NCBI RefSeq assembly: GCF_030503595.1
Contig: NZ_CP129966.1
Location: 1,178,001-1,242,000, forward strand
From: Corynebacterium sp. P4-C1
GTDB lineage: Bacteria; Actinomycetota; Actinomycetes; Mycobacteriales; Mycobacteriaceae
Reading direction: 5' to 3'
DNA length: 64,000 bases
Positions 35,139 through 44,602 of this stretch are shown here, one piece after another. Position 1 is the stretch's first letter; each line of letters begins with the position of its first letter. A model generated the notes under the pieces. It saw only the letters and a list, made by a program, of their open reading frames with translations, was not told the origin of the DNA and did not search any database. Position numbers and translations under genes: made by a program.

Positions 35139-35245
35139 CAGGCCCGGGTTGGGTGGACGATGGTATACCGAAAGCTGAGGTGGCCCGCCGACTCAGGATC
35201 GGGCGGACCACATTGTATAAATACCTCGCAGGAAGCTCTGGATAA
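35072..35245 (+). pseudogene. Degraded serine recombinase (resolvase/invertase) 3' end
   Basis: The frame ending in TAA at 35243-35245 reads DDGIPKAEVARRLRIGRTTLYKYLAG, the C-terminal helix-turn-helix of Tn3-type resolvases and Hin-type invertases. No catalytic domain precedes it, so only the DNA-binding tail survives. The remainder of 34805-35268 shows no intact gene; it must hold the promoter of the DUF4282 gene near 34805. Confidence 0.65.
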
Positions 35246-35268
35246 ACACCCTCTCCTAGCGACTGCTC

Positions 35269-35556
35269 CTACTCCCGCGCTTCGCTGAGGCCATCCGCAA
35301 TACTGCGCCACAGAGAACTAATGATGACTGCGGTAATTAAGTAACCGCTGACCGCATAATTGAAAAGGCCGCTACACATCTCATCGCTAAGTATGTCGTA
35401 GATCAGAAAAACGGGTGCTAGTAAAACCATCACGACTAAGAAACGGTATGGAGAAAGCACCTTCCGCTTAGCTGAAAGGTGGACTAGGTACCCGATTGTC
35501 ATGATGCATAAGGAGATGAATAGCGCGACCACTGCACCAAAAACCACATAGATCAT
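35269..35556 (-). CDS. Small three-helix membrane protein
   Basis: A 95-residue hydrophobic protein with three predicted membrane helices (about 2-24, 38-55 and 66-84) separated by short charged loops (SAKRKVLSPYR; DEMCSG). No family is recognised. AGAGAG precedes the ATG. The gene is clearly more AT-rich than its neighbours and lies beside a recombinase relic, so it probably arrived by transfer. The 260 bp upstream (35557-35816) show no gene. Confidence 0.55.
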   Translation of the reverse strand: MIYVVFGAVVALFISLCIMTIGYLVHLSAKRKVLSPYRFLVVMVLLAPVFLIYDILSDEMCSGLFNYAVSGYLITAVIISSLWRSIADGLSEARE

Positions 35557-35816
35557 GTTTCTCTCTGAATTCTTTCAGGGGGTGGCCACAACATCCGTTG
35601 CGTTCGATCTAATTCCGGAAACTCGGTTCCCTGTGTTGCCTGAATGGGATCCGGCTGATGCTCACTCAGCGAACTTCGAGCTCTCAATGAAAACTACTCC
35701 CCACTAGTCGGTAACTGATTTTCTCAGTCCAACTAAAGGGGAGCAGTTCATTCCCTGCCTGGGGCTCTCGCGAATTAAACCGCACCAGCAGGGTCGATCG
35801 GCAGCCAGCCGCCGCT

Positions 35817-36878
35817 TTAGGCGTGCTTGGCCTCGACGCGGCTGATGGCCTCCTGGGCGACCATTTCCTGGATGCCCATGTCCAGCTCGGAGGTGAAACC
35901 AACGCAGGAGCAGTTGATCTCGCCGAGGACGTAGGTGTCCTCGCCGGTCTCGTCGTCGTCGGCGAGCATGAAGTCGGCAGTCCAAATCAGCGGGATGTTG
36001 TCGCCGCCGAGGTTTTCGGCGATGACCGGGCGGGCCTCAGCGAACATGTCGACGAGCTCCTGCCACTCCTCCGGCTTGTTGTAGGTGTACTTGGCGCCGG
36101 AGAACAGGGTCGCGGAGAATGCGTCGCCGCCCTCGGCCGGCTTCTTGTGCACGACGAAGACCGGGTGCGGGCCGACGAGGAGGATGCGGATCTCGCCCTC
36201 TACGATGCGCGGCATGAAGCGCATGTCCACGAGCATGCCGTTGTCGCCGATGATGTACTGGTCGCAGAAATCCATGAACTCACCCAGCTCGCGGTCCTCG
36301 GTGTGGTTGTCCACGGCCTCGGTGCACTTCAGCTTGGTGTCTAGCGGCAGGGCGCTGCCCGGCTCGACGGACTCGGCGAGGGACTCGTCGGCAAGGCGGA
36401 CGCGCCAGATGCCGGAGCCGGTGGAGCCGCGGTTCTGCTTCAGCACGCGCTCACCGTAAGACAGGGAGGTCGGGAAGGTGTCGTGGAAGGACTCGACATC
36501 GTAGTAGGCGGCGGTGTCTTCCGGAACAAGGTCGGTCTTGTTCAGCTTGACCAGGGCATCCTTTGCGCCGTAGGAGACCATTTCCTCCGGGGTGGACATG
36601 CCCACCAGGCCGGCCTCGGAAAGGCGGGTGAGCAGGTCGAAGTAGCCCTTCTCGCCGCCCGGGATATTGCCCGGGTTGACGCGGGAGATGTAGGCGTCGA
36701 AGTTCTCGGAGACGTACTTGAACAGATCATCGGCCCACTCGGGACGGAAATAGACGACCTCGGCGTTCCAGCCCTTTTCCTTGATGGCGTTGACGATGGG
36801 CATGGTGTCCTTGCGGTGCCCGTCGAAGTACTTGTCGGAACCGCCTTCAACCTCGAAGACGACGATTGCCTTGTGCAC
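35817..36878 (-). CDS. Cj0069-family ATP-grasp-like protein
   Basis: A 353-residue protein of the Cj0069 type. Seen: IVVFEVEGGSDKYFDGHRKD at the start, ISRVNPGNIPGGEKGYF near 85, LKQNRGSTGSGIWRV near 160 (nucleotide-binding loop) and LGEINCSCVGFTSELDMGIQ near 325, where ATP-grasp proteins carry metal-binding Glu/Asn. It probably ligates a carboxylate and an amine, with substrate unknown. The start is GTG at 36878, preceded by AAGGGG. Confidence 0.75.
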   Translation of the reverse strand: MHKAIVVFEVEGGSDKYFDGHRKDTMPIVNAIKEKGWNAEVVYFRPEWADDLFKYVSENFDAYISRVNPGNIPGGEKGYFDLLTRLSEAGLVGMSTPEEMVSYGAKDALVKLNKTDLVPEDTAAYYDVESFHDTFPTSLSYGERVLKQNRGSTGSGIWRVRLADESLAESVEPGSALPLDTKLKCTEAVDNHTEDRELGEFMDFCDQYIIGDNGMLVDMRFMPRIVEGEIRILLVGPHPVFVVHKKPAEGGDAFSATLFSGAKYTYNKPEEWQELVDMFAEARPVIAENLGGDNIPLIWTADFMLADDDETGEDTYVLGEINCSCVGFTSELDMGIQEMVAQEAISRVEAKHA

Positions 36879-37152
36879 GGTGAATCCCCTTTAGATCAGT
36901 GCTTTCAATGCGGGAGGAACGCTCATTCCAATCCCGAGAGTTCCCTTCATCAGACTAGGGGCTTTCTCACCCTCATGCCGGGCAAGTGAAATGGATAGTA
37001 ATTAAGCTCACAAACACGAAACCTCACAGTGCCTTCACGACCGTGAGAGGTTCGCAGGTAGTGTGGCAGGTGATTGGCTGCACGGGGTTGTGCAGCCTGC
37101 TTTTGCCATTGTTTTGTCCATTGTCCTAACACCACGTTCGCAGAGGTTAATC

Positions 37153-38025
37153 ATGGGAATTCCCGCAGATCCGTTCCCGCAGTTCCAGGACTTCGCGCAC
37201 CCGGAAAAATTCGTGTCGGCTTCGTGGCTGTCCGCCCGTCTCGGCGTTGATGGTCTGCGCGTGGTGGAGTCCGACGAAGACGCATTCTTGTACGACATCG
37301 GCCACATCCCGGGCGCGGTGCGCATTGATTGGCACAAGGACCTCAACGACGAGGTCGTGCGTGATTTCATCAATGGTGAGGCGTTCGCGGAGTTGATGAA
37401 CGCGCGCGGTATCGGCCGTGACGACACGGTGGTCATTTACGGCGACCACAACAATTGGTGGGCGGCCTACACGGCGTGGGTGTTCGAGCTTTTCGGCCAC
37501 CCGGACGTGCGCATTCTCGACGGCGGCCGCGACGCCTGGATGGGCGAGGAGCGCGACACTTCCTTCGCAGTTCCGGAGTACCCGTCGCAGGATTACCCGG
37601 TTGTTGAGCGCACGGATAAGCCGTGGCGCACATTCGTCGACGAGGTGCGCGACCGCGACGAGAAGAGCTTGCTTATCGACGTCCGCGGGCCCGAATTCTT
37701 CTCCGGCTCCGAGACCGATCTGGAAGCGGACCGCCTGCGCGTCTCCCCTGTTCTGCGCCACGGCCACATTCCGGGTGCGGTGAACCATCCCTGGGGTGAT
37801 GCGGTGCACCCCAACGGCCGGGTGAAGGACCGCGCGGCAATCGCCGCCTCGTACGGTGAAATTTCGTCCGATGCACCGGTGATCACATATTCCGGCAACG
37901 GCCAGTCCGCCGCCCACACGTGGTACATCCTCCGCCACGTGCTCGGTCTGGAAAAAGTCTCCCTTTACGACGGTTCTTGGTACGAGTGGGGAAACATGGT
38001 CCGCATGCCGATCGATAAGAACTAA
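37153..38025 (+). CDS. Rhodanese-type sulfurtransferase homologue without catalytic cysteine
   Basis: A 290-residue tandem rhodanese protein. The N-terminal domain has VVESDEDAFLYDIGHIPGAVRIDWH and VVIYGDHNNWWAA. The C-terminal domain has IDVRGPEFFSG, HGHIPGAVNHPW and ITYSGNGQSAAHTW. In active enzymes the last loop carries the persulfide-forming Cys; here it is Ser (ITYS). The N-terminal loop is Asp, as usual for the inactive half. The ATG at 37153 is where homology begins; the frame is open upstream. It precedes accBC, the arrangement known near corynebacterial accBC. Activity as thiosulfate sulfurtransferase is doubtful. Confidence 0.85.
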   Translation: MGIPADPFPQFQDFAHPEKFVSASWLSARLGVDGLRVVESDEDAFLYDIGHIPGAVRIDWHKDLNDEVVRDFINGEAFAELMNARGIGRDDTVVIYGDHNNWWAAYTAWVFELFGHPDVRILDGGRDAWMGEERDTSFAVPEYPSQDYPVVERTDKPWRTFVDEVRDRDEKSLLIDVRGPEFFSGSETDLEADRLRVSPVLRHGHIPGAVNHPWGDAVHPNGRVKDRAAIAASYGEISSDAPVITYSGNGQSAAHTWYILRHVLGLEKVSLYDGSWYEWGNMVRMPIDKN

Positions 38026-38060
38026 CGGAGCCCTTCACGGCACGTCCAGCTCGAGGTTTC

Positions 38061-38103
38061 CTGCACGCCCGCAGCGGTGTTCTTCCCTGCCGCGGGTGTG
38101 CAG
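38061..38103 (+). terminator. Hairpin after the sulfurtransferase gene
   Basis: CTGCACGCCCGC (38061-38072) pairs with GCGGGTGTGCAG (38092-38103), including one G-T pair, followed by TGTTCT. It separates the sulfurtransferase from accBC. Confidence 0.5.
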
Positions 38104-38207
38104 TGTTCTACCCTTGTGTGAGCATGTGCCCGTAGGATCACCGGCTTGGCGGTGTTCAGGCCACCGTCTTGTATTGCATTGCCCACCGACAGGAAGCGTT
38201 GTTCAGA

Positions 38208-39980
38208 GTGTTGTCACCCTTGACTATTTCCAAGGTTCTCATCGCCAACCGCGGCGAGATCGCTGTGCGCGTCATCCGCGCCGCGAAGGACGCCGGCATT
38301 GCGTCGGTAGCCGTCTACGCCGAGCCGGACACGGACAGCCCGTTCGTAGAGCTCGCCGACGAGGCTTTCGCTCTCGGCGGCAATACCGCGGCTGATTCGT
38401 ACCTGAACTTCGACAAGATCATCGAGGCCGCAAAGGCGTCTGGTGCCGACGCGATCCACCCGGGTTACGGCTTCCTGTCGGAGAACGCCGACTTCGCCCG
38501 CCGCGTCATCGACGAGGGGCTGACCTGGATCGGCCCGTCTCCGGAGGCCATCGCGTTGCTGGGCGACAAGGTGGAGGCCCGCCGCATCGCGGAGAAGGTC
38601 GATGCGCCGATGGCGCCAGGCACCAAGGAACCTGTCAGCACCGCCGACGAGGTTGTGGCATTCGCCGACGAGCACGGCCTTCCCGTGGCTATTAAGGCCG
38701 CGTACGGCGGTGGCGGACGCGGCATGAAGGTCGCCCACACACGCGAGGAGATTCCGGAGCTTTTCGAGTCCGCTACCCGCGAGGCTGTCACGGCATTCGG
38801 CCGGGGCGAGTGCTTCGTCGAGCGTTACCTGGACCGCGCCCGCCACGTGGAGGCGCAGGTGCTTGCCGACGTCCATGGCAACGCCATCGTCGCTGGCACG
38901 CGCGACTGCACCCTGCAGCGCCGCTTCCAGAAGCTGGTGGAGGAAGCCCCTGCCCCGTTCTTGACTGATGCTCAGCGCGAGGCCATCCACTCCTCCGCCA
39001 AGGCCATTGTGAAGGAGGCCGGCTACTACGGCGCCGGTACCGTCGAGTACTTGGTCAGCCCTGCTGATGAGCAGCACCCGGAGGGCATCATCTCCTTCCT
39101 GGAGGTCAACACCCGCCTGCAGGTCGAGCACCCCGTGACCGAGGAGACCGCCGGCATCGACCTGGTCCGCGAACAGTTCCGGATCGCATCCGACCTGCCC
39201 CTGCGCCTGACTGAGGATCCGGCTCCGCGCGGCCACGCCATCGAATTCCGCATCAACGGCGAGGACCCGGGCATGAACTTCATGCCGGCCCCGGGCACCA
39301 TTTCCCGCTACCTGGAACCCTCCGGCACCGGTGTCCGTGTGGACAGCGGCGTACGCACCGGCAATGTCATAGGCGGCCAGTTCGACTCCATGCTGGCCAA
39401 GCTGATCGTCACCGGCGAGACCCGCGACGAGGCTATTCAGCGCGCCCGGCGCGCCCTCGACGAGTACGTCGTCGAAGGCCTGCCCACCGTGATCCCTTTC
39501 CACCAGGCGGTGCTGAAGGACCCGGCGTTCGTGGGCGACGAGAACGGATTCAGCGTCTACACCCGCTGGATCGAGGAGGAGTTCAGCGCTGATATCCCGC
39601 CCTACCAGGAAGACGAGGACGAGGGCGAGGAACCGGGCACCAAGCGCACATACGCCGTGGAGATTGACGGCCGCCGCATCGAGGTGGCGCTTCCGGCTTC
39701 CCTCGTCATCGGCAACGGTGGCAAGCGCAAGTCCAAGAAGCGCCGCTCCTCCGGTGCCGCCCTGTCCGGCGATGCGGTTCCCGCGCCGATGCAGGGAACC
39801 GTGGTCAAGGTCAATGTCGCCGAGGGCGATACCGTCAACGAGGGCGATATTCTCCTCGTCCTCGAGGCTATGAAGATGGAAAACCCCGTCAAGGCGCACA
39901 AGTCCGGCACCGTGAAGGGGCTTGCTGTGCAGCAGGGCGATCAGGTGAACAAGACCGCCGTGCTCCTAGAAATCCGCTAA
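38208..39980 (+). CDS. accBC: Acyl-CoA carboxylase alpha subunit: biotin carboxylase fused to BCCP
   Basis: A 590-residue protein. Biotin carboxylase: [20 protein letters not shown] at the start, [12 protein letters not shown] near 162 (ATP-grasp Gly loop), [18 protein letters not shown] near 295 with the catalytic Glu/Arg. The last 80 residues are a biotin carrier domain with [12 protein letters not shown], the Lys being biotinylated. It carboxylates biotin with ATP and bicarbonate for the AccD subunits. The start is uncertain: GTG at 38208 gives 590 residues, the usual size; TTG at 38211 or 38220 is possible. A strong terminator follows. Confidence 0.95.
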   Translation: MLSPLTISKVLIANRGEIAVRVIRAAKDAGIASVAVYAEPDTDSPFVELADEAFALGGNTAADSYLNFDKIIEAAKASGADAIHPGYGFLSENADFARRVIDEGLTWIGPSPEAIALLGDKVEARRIAEKVDAPMAPGTKEPVSTADEVVAFADEHGLPVAIKAAYGGGGRGMKVAHTREEIPELFESATREAVTAFGRGECFVERYLDRARHVEAQVLADVHGNAIVAGTRDCTLQRRFQKLVEEAPAPFLTDAQREAIHSSAKAIVKEAGYYGAGTVEYLVSPADEQHPEGIISFLEVNTRLQVEHPVTEETAGIDLVREQFRIASDLPLRLTEDPAPRGHAIEFRINGEDPGMNFMPAPGTISRYLEPSGTGVRVDSGVRTGNVIGGQFDSMLAKLIVTGETRDEAIQRARRALDEYVVEGLPTVIPFHQAVLKDPAFVGDENGFSVYTRWIEEEFSADIPPYQEDEDEGEEPGTKRTYAVEIDGRRIEVALPASLVIGNGGKRKSKKRRSSGAALSGDAVPAPMQGTVVKVNVAEGDTVNEGDILLVLEAMKMENPVKAHKSGTVKGLAVQQGDQVNKTAVLLEIR

Positions 39981-40010
39981 CTACTGGTTGACGTACGGGT
40001 CGCACCGCTG

Positions 40011-40046
40011 CCCGGGGAGGGTTCAAGATCCTCCCCCGGGTTTTCT
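40011..40046 (+). terminator. Rho-independent terminator after accBC
   Basis: CCCGGGGAGG (40011-40020) pairs with CCTCCCCCGGG (40030-40040), followed by TTTTCTT. It may also serve the permease on the other strand. Confidence 0.85.
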
Positions 40047-41290
40047 TATGCCCAGCCAGCCGGGACGAGCCCCAGCAGCGAGATAATCGAGTAGATGAAC
40101 GCCGCCACGTAGACGATGATGATGAGCGCCTGGATGACGGTGCTGTCTACTCCGCGCACCTGCCACACCGGAGCCTGATCCCCGTTCGCCCGGGCGCGAC
40201 GCAGCAGCAACACGGGAACGACCGACATGATGGCACCGGCGAACCCGCCTGCGTAAGTCAGCGCGGAGACGAAGCCGCCAAGGCCCGCCACGGCGATCAC
40301 GAGAGGCGGAAGCACCGTCAGTCCGGTTGCGGCGAGACGCTGCCACCCGTGTTCCGGCCAGTGGAAGATGTCCAGCACGTTGCGCATCGCAGTGAAGCCG
40401 ATGGCCAAGAAGGACGTGAACATGGCCAGCAGCGCGAACAAGTTGGCCATGTAGTAAGCCGCAGTGCCGAGTTTCTCGCCCCAGGCGATGGTGACCACCT
40501 CAGTCACCTCGGTGCCCAGCAGGCCGAGCGCCGCGAACGGCACAGCCGCGAGGGTGAACGCGGTGATGCACATGCCCGCGATGATCGCTTTCGGCAGCAT
40601 CTCCGGCTTGGTGGCTGCCATGCCGCGCGCCATCTCCGGCACCACGTACTGGGCCAGGAATGTGAACACGGCCAGATTCATGATCGGGATGATGAAGTAG
40701 GGCTTGAGCACCCAAAGGTTCGCGGGCTCAATGCCGGGACCGGCGATTGTCCACACCACCAGCGTGAAGATGATGATCGCCATGCCGCTGGTGATCAGCC
40801 CCTCCACCTTGCCTGTGGCCTGCAGGCCCTTCCACATGATGAAGGCACCCAGGGCATAGAAGATCAAGGTGCCCACCAAGGAAGGCAGGTTGAACAGGTT
40901 GTGCATAAGATTGCCGGAGCCGGATGCGTACGCGATCAATGCACCGACACTGTTGACCATGATCGCGGTGAAGACGAGGAAGCGGCCGGTCTGGCCCAGG
41001 TACTTCTCCGCCAAGCCGGACAACTGGAGCGGCTCCTTAGTCCGGAGGGAGACTTCCGCGACGTAGAGCATGGAAATAGTAGTCAGGGTGCCTGCGATCG
41101 CGAGCGCCACCACTAGAGCGAGGAAGCCGCCGTTGCGGGCCGCGTACGGCAGGGAGAGAATTCCGGCGCCAATGTTGGTGCCGAAGATCAGGGCTACGCC
41201 CTGCCAGAAACCGAGGGCGTGGCCCGCTTCATCGGAACGGGCAGATTCGTCGTCGCGCAACGGCGCGTGCCCAGAAGTGGTTGATGACAT
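40046..41290 (-). CDS. Trp/Tyr-type (HAAAP) amino acid permease
   Basis: A 414-residue membrane protein with 11 predicted helices. The first helix has IFGTNIGAGILSLPYAARNGG, the substrate and ion site of the Trp/Tyr permease family. It would import an aromatic or related amino acid. TACATT ends 6 bases before the ATG and no ribosome site is seen, so the mRNA may be leaderless and independent of gabD, 104 bp upstream. Its genetic linkage to gabD leaves open a role in GABA uptake, although the family usually does not carry GABA. Confidence 0.8.
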   Translation of the reverse strand: MSSTTSGHAPLRDDESARSDEAGHALGFWQGVALIFGTNIGAGILSLPYAARNGGFLALVVALAIAGTLTTISMLYVAEVSLRTKEPLQLSGLAEKYLGQTGRFLVFTAIMVNSVGALIAYASGSGNLMHNLFNLPSLVGTLIFYALGAFIMWKGLQATGKVEGLITSGMAIIIFTLVVWTIAGPGIEPANLWVLKPYFIIPIMNLAVFTFLAQYVVPEMARGMAATKPEMLPKAIIAGMCITAFTLAAVPFAALGLLGTEVTEVVTIAWGEKLGTAAYYMANLFALLAMFTSFLAIGFTAMRNVLDIFHWPEHGWQRLAATGLTVLPPLVIAVAGLGGFVSALTYAGGFAGAIMSVVPVLLLRRARANGDQAPVWQVRGVDSTVIQALIIIVYVAAFIYSIISLLGLVPAGWA

Positions 41291-41394
41291 AGCGAGAATG
41301 TAGCAACAACTTGACCGGGGTCACACTTGAGGCCCTATGTGCCCCAGGTGTCACCCCGATCCGTGCGTCGTCAGCTGCGCGGAACGCGCTGGTT

Positions 41395-42885
41395 CTACTG
41401 GTTAGCGTACGGGTCGCGGACGCCGATGTACTGGACATCGGTGTACTCGTCGATGCCCTCGGCACCGCCCTCGCGGCCGAGGCCGGAGTGCTTCACCCCG
41501 CCGAACGGGACTGCCGCGTTGGAGACGACACCGGCGTTGAAGCCGACGATGCCGAAGTCCAGGCCGTCGGCCAAGCGCCACATGCGGTCCGAGTTCTCGG
41601 AGAAGATGTAGGAGGCCAGGCCGTACTCGGTGGAGTTAGCCAGCTCGATCGCCTCGGCCTCGTCGGAGAACTCGTAGATGGAGGCGACGGGGCCGAAGAT
41701 CTCCTCGCGGAAGATGCGGGAATCGGTGCTTGCTCCGCGCAGGACGGTCGGCTGGAAGAAGAAGCCATCGCCGTCGATTGCCTCGCCGCCGGTGAGGACC
41801 TCAGCACCGTTCTGCTTCGCGTCCTCGACCAGGCTGGCGACGTTCTTGCGCGCCTTCTCCTCGATCAGCGGGCCGACGTTGACGCCCTCGTCGAGGCCGT
41901 TGCCGACGGTGAGGGCCTCCATGGCCTCGACGAGCTTCGCGGTGAACTCGTCGGCGACGTCCTTGTGCACCAGGAAGCGGTTGGCCGCGGTGCAGGCCTC
42001 ACCGATATTGCGCATCTTGGCGGCCATGGCCCCTGCGATCGCCTGCTCGATGTCGGCGTCCTCGAAGACGATGAACGGGGCATTGCCGCCGAGCTCCATC
42101 GAGGTGCGCAGAACGCCGTCGGCGGCCTGCTTCATGAGGATCTTGCCCACGGCAGTCGAACCGGTGAAGGACACCTTGCGCAGGCGCGGGTCGGCGATGA
42201 GCGGCTCGGAGATCGCAGCCGGGTCGGTGCCGCAGACGACGTTGAGGACGCCGGCCGGCAGGCCAGCCTCGACCATGGTCTGGACGAAATACTGGGCGGT
42301 CAGCGGGGTCAGCTCCGCCGGCTTGAGCACCATCGTGCAGCCAGCGGCCACTGCCGGAGCGACCTTGCGGGTGGCCATGGCCAGCGGGAAGTTCCACGGG
42401 GTGATCAGCAGGCACGGGCCGACCGGCTTGCGGCGGGTAACCATACGGATGCCGCCCTCCGGCACCTCCTGGGTGCTGCCGTACTGGCGGACGGTCTCCT
42501 CGGCGAACCACCGCAGGTACTCGGCACCGTACTTGACCTCGCCGCGCGCCTCTGCCAGCGGCTTGCCCATTTCCAGGGTCATGAGGGCGGCGAATTCCTC
42601 GGTGCGCTCGGTGACCAACTCGTATGCGCGGCGCAGGATCTCGCTGCGCTCGCGGGCCGGGGTACGTGCCCAGTCCTTCTGAACCTTCACTGCGGCATCG
42701 AGAGCCGCGACTGCATCGTCGCTATTCGCGGACTGGAGCGTGGCTAGCACCTCGCCGGTGGCCGGGTTCTGCACCTCGAAGGTCTCGCCGCTGGATGCGT
42801 CGCGCCATTCACCGCCGATGAACAGCCCGGTGGGCAGGGACTTAAGCAGCTTGCCGGTGTCGACGCTGCCGTTGGAATCAGCCAT
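41395..42885 (-). CDS. gabD: NAD(P)-dependent succinate-semialdehyde dehydrogenase
   Basis: A 496-residue aldehyde dehydrogenase. Seen: ITPWNFPLAMATRKVAPA near 160 (cofactor), VSFTGSTAVGKILM near 240, LELGGNAPFIVFEDAD near 265 with the general-base Glu, GEACTAANRFLVHKDV near 300 with the catalytic Cys, and EEIFGPVASIYEF near 400. It resembles GabD and would oxidise succinate semialdehyde to succinate, the last step of GABA use. The ATG at 42885 has GAAAGG upstream. It lies 157 bp from the PucR-type regulator gene on the same strand. Confidence 0.85.
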   Translation of the reverse strand: MADSNGSVDTGKLLKSLPTGLFIGGEWRDASSGETFEVQNPATGEVLATLQSANSDDAVAALDAAVKVQKDWARTPARERSEILRRAYELVTERTEEFAALMTLEMGKPLAEARGEVKYGAEYLRWFAEETVRQYGSTQEVPEGGIRMVTRRKPVGPCLLITPWNFPLAMATRKVAPAVAAGCTMVLKPAELTPLTAQYFVQTMVEAGLPAGVLNVVCGTDPAAISEPLIADPRLRKVSFTGSTAVGKILMKQAADGVLRTSMELGGNAPFIVFEDADIEQAIAGAMAAKMRNIGEACTAANRFLVHKDVADEFTAKLVEAMEALTVGNGLDEGVNVGPLIEEKARKNVASLVEDAKQNGAEVLTGGEAIDGDGFFFQPTVLRGASTDSRIFREEIFGPVASIYEFSDEAEAIELANSTEYGLASYIFSENSDRMWRLADGLDFGIVGFNAGVVSNAAVPFGGVKHSGLGREGGAEGIDEYTDVQYIGVRDPYANQ

Positions 42886-43041
42886 GATCATGCCTTTCGT
42901 GGTTTGTTTCTCGTTGATATTCAACCGGCTGGTTCACGCCAGCCTCCTCTTGGAACAACGCTATACCGCCGCAGGCTACTCAGACAGCGCCGGCTGCACG
43001 CCCCCGTTTTGGGGCATTGAAAACATGGTCGCTGTGTGCTA

Positions 43042-44601
43042 TCAATCCGGCCGGGACGTGCTGAGCAGCACGAGAATCTCGGCGCGCCCGAGCGGGTCGC
43101 CCAGCGGCAGCCCGTAGCGCTGTTCGGCGCGGTCGATGCGCGCTTTCAGCGTGTGCCGGTGCACACCCAGGGACTCGGCGGCAGCGCGGATCTCGCAGCC
43201 GTGCACCAGGTAGGCCTGCACGGCCTCAAGGAGGGCCGGGTCGTCGTCGGCAAGCGGTGCGAGCACCTCCTTGTAGCGCCGTGAGAGGGCGAGTTGAACC
43301 CCGGCGTCCTCCGCCCAGTCGAGGCGGCGCGGAAGGTACTCATCGACCGTGCCGGGCGGCAGCGACCGTGCCCGGTCGAGCAAGGCGTGGAGATCGTCGA
43401 GGCTCAGCTCGCGCCACGGTTGCCGCTGGCCGGAAAGGATCCTCAGGCGCGCCCCGAACCCGCCGAAAAGATCGGCGGCCGTCGTCTCCGTGACCACCCG
43501 GCGGGACAGGAAAACGAAGCCGTCGGGGGCGAGACGCACGTGGGCGAGGGGGTTTTGGCGCAGGTTGAGCCCTTCGTCGAGACGCGAAAGCGCGCGGTTG
43601 GACGCCGCCTTATTCGCGGCGGCGATCGCGACGGGAACGACTGCGCCGTCAGCGTCCGCAACGCGGTCGAGCAGCCGCGCCGCCCCGGGCGAGGCCTCCG
43701 ACCCCTCGAGGAACATCTCGAGGGCCGAGCCGTGCAGCTGTGTTTCCGCGCTGCGTAGCGCCAGCGGGTCGCGCAGCACGATCTCCGCCAACCCCACGAA
43801 ATGCTTCACCGCACTGCGGGCGAGCGGCGGCAACGGGTGCGGGGAGTCCACCACGGCGACAAAGAACTTCCCGCCCATGGCCCGCATGCGCTGCACGATC
43901 ATGGTGCGGTTCTCCGCCCGGTAGGCGCGGCTGCGTCCGTTGTCGGCGACGGCTAGGTGCAGGGCTTTCAACGCGCGCTCGGTGGGCTTCGCGGGTGCCG
44001 AGGAAATGACTCGGCCGGTGTTGTCGCCGATCAGCACATCGGCTCCCACTGCGGTCCTGGTGCGCCCGACGAGCGCATCGACACCGCCGTTCCACGCGGC
44101 GCGGTTCAGCCCTTCCGCCGCTTCGAGGATCTCGTTGGCGGCCACCGCCTGGAGTCGCGCGTGCTCCTCCCCCACCACCTTGGAGATCAGGGCGAACGCG
44201 GTGGCGCGCGGCACCTCGAAGAGCGGCAGTTCCGCGTCGGCGCACGCCTGGACGAGCGTGCCGGGAATCTCGGCGTGCTGGAGGCCGGTGCCGAAGCCGA
44301 GCGCGGCCACGCCGGCTTCCTTCAGGCGGTCGACGTAGGCGGCGACGCCTTCCCCGTCACCGGGGCGAACACGCAGGCCTAGAGTGAGGATGATGGAGAA
44401 CGGCCGGAAGAACTCCGCTGTCTCCACGATTTCGCTGGCCTGGACCGACTCGAATTTTCCCCGCCGCAGCTCGCCCACGGGAACCAGATTCAGCGTCCTG
44501 ATTCCGTAGAGCCAACTGAGATCCAGCAGCTCAACCGTGGTGTCCAGCTCGTCCTGGCCGCTACGGGTGCCACGGGCGCCGTCAAGCGCATCCTTGCTCA
44601 T
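43042..44601 (-). CDS. PucR-family transcriptional regulator (GabR-like)
   Basis: A 519-residue regulator: an N-terminal PucR ligand domain (LSWLYGIRTLNLVPVGEL and GFGTGLQHAEIPGTLVQA), a central GGDEF/GAF-like region, and a C-terminal PucR helix-turn-helix (YLVHGCEIRAAAESLGVHRHTLKARI near 490). Known: PucR-type GabR controls GABA use in corynebacteria. It diverges from gabT. The start at ATG 44601 is 6 bases after TACACT without a ribosome site, so the transcript is probably leaderless. One copy of a palindromic box overlaps this promoter, suggesting autoregulation. Confidence 0.85.
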   Translation of the reverse strand: MSKDALDGARGTRSGQDELDTTVELLDLSWLYGIRTLNLVPVGELRRGKFESVQASEIVETAEFFRPFSIILTLGLRVRPGDGEGVAAYVDRLKEAGVAALGFGTGLQHAEIPGTLVQACADAELPLFEVPRATAFALISKVVGEEHARLQAVAANEILEAAEGLNRAAWNGGVDALVGRTRTAVGADVLIGDNTGRVISSAPAKPTERALKALHLAVADNGRSRAYRAENRTMIVQRMRAMGGKFFVAVVDSPHPLPPLARSAVKHFVGLAEIVLRDPLALRSAETQLHGSALEMFLEGSEASPGAARLLDRVADADGAVVPVAIAAANKAASNRALSRLDEGLNLRQNPLAHVRLAPDGFVFLSRRVVTETTAADLFGGFGARLRILSGQRQPWRELSLDDLHALLDRARSLPPGTVDEYLPRRLDWAEDAGVQLALSRRYKEVLAPLADDDPALLEAVQAYLVHGCEIRAAAESLGVHRHTLKARIDRAEQRYGLPLGDPLGRAEILVLLSTSRPD

Positions 44602-44602
44602 A

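Noticed and set aside
38169..38207. An earlier accBC start at 38169
   Set aside because: It would add 13 residues without homology. GTG at 38208 gives the size usual for this protein.
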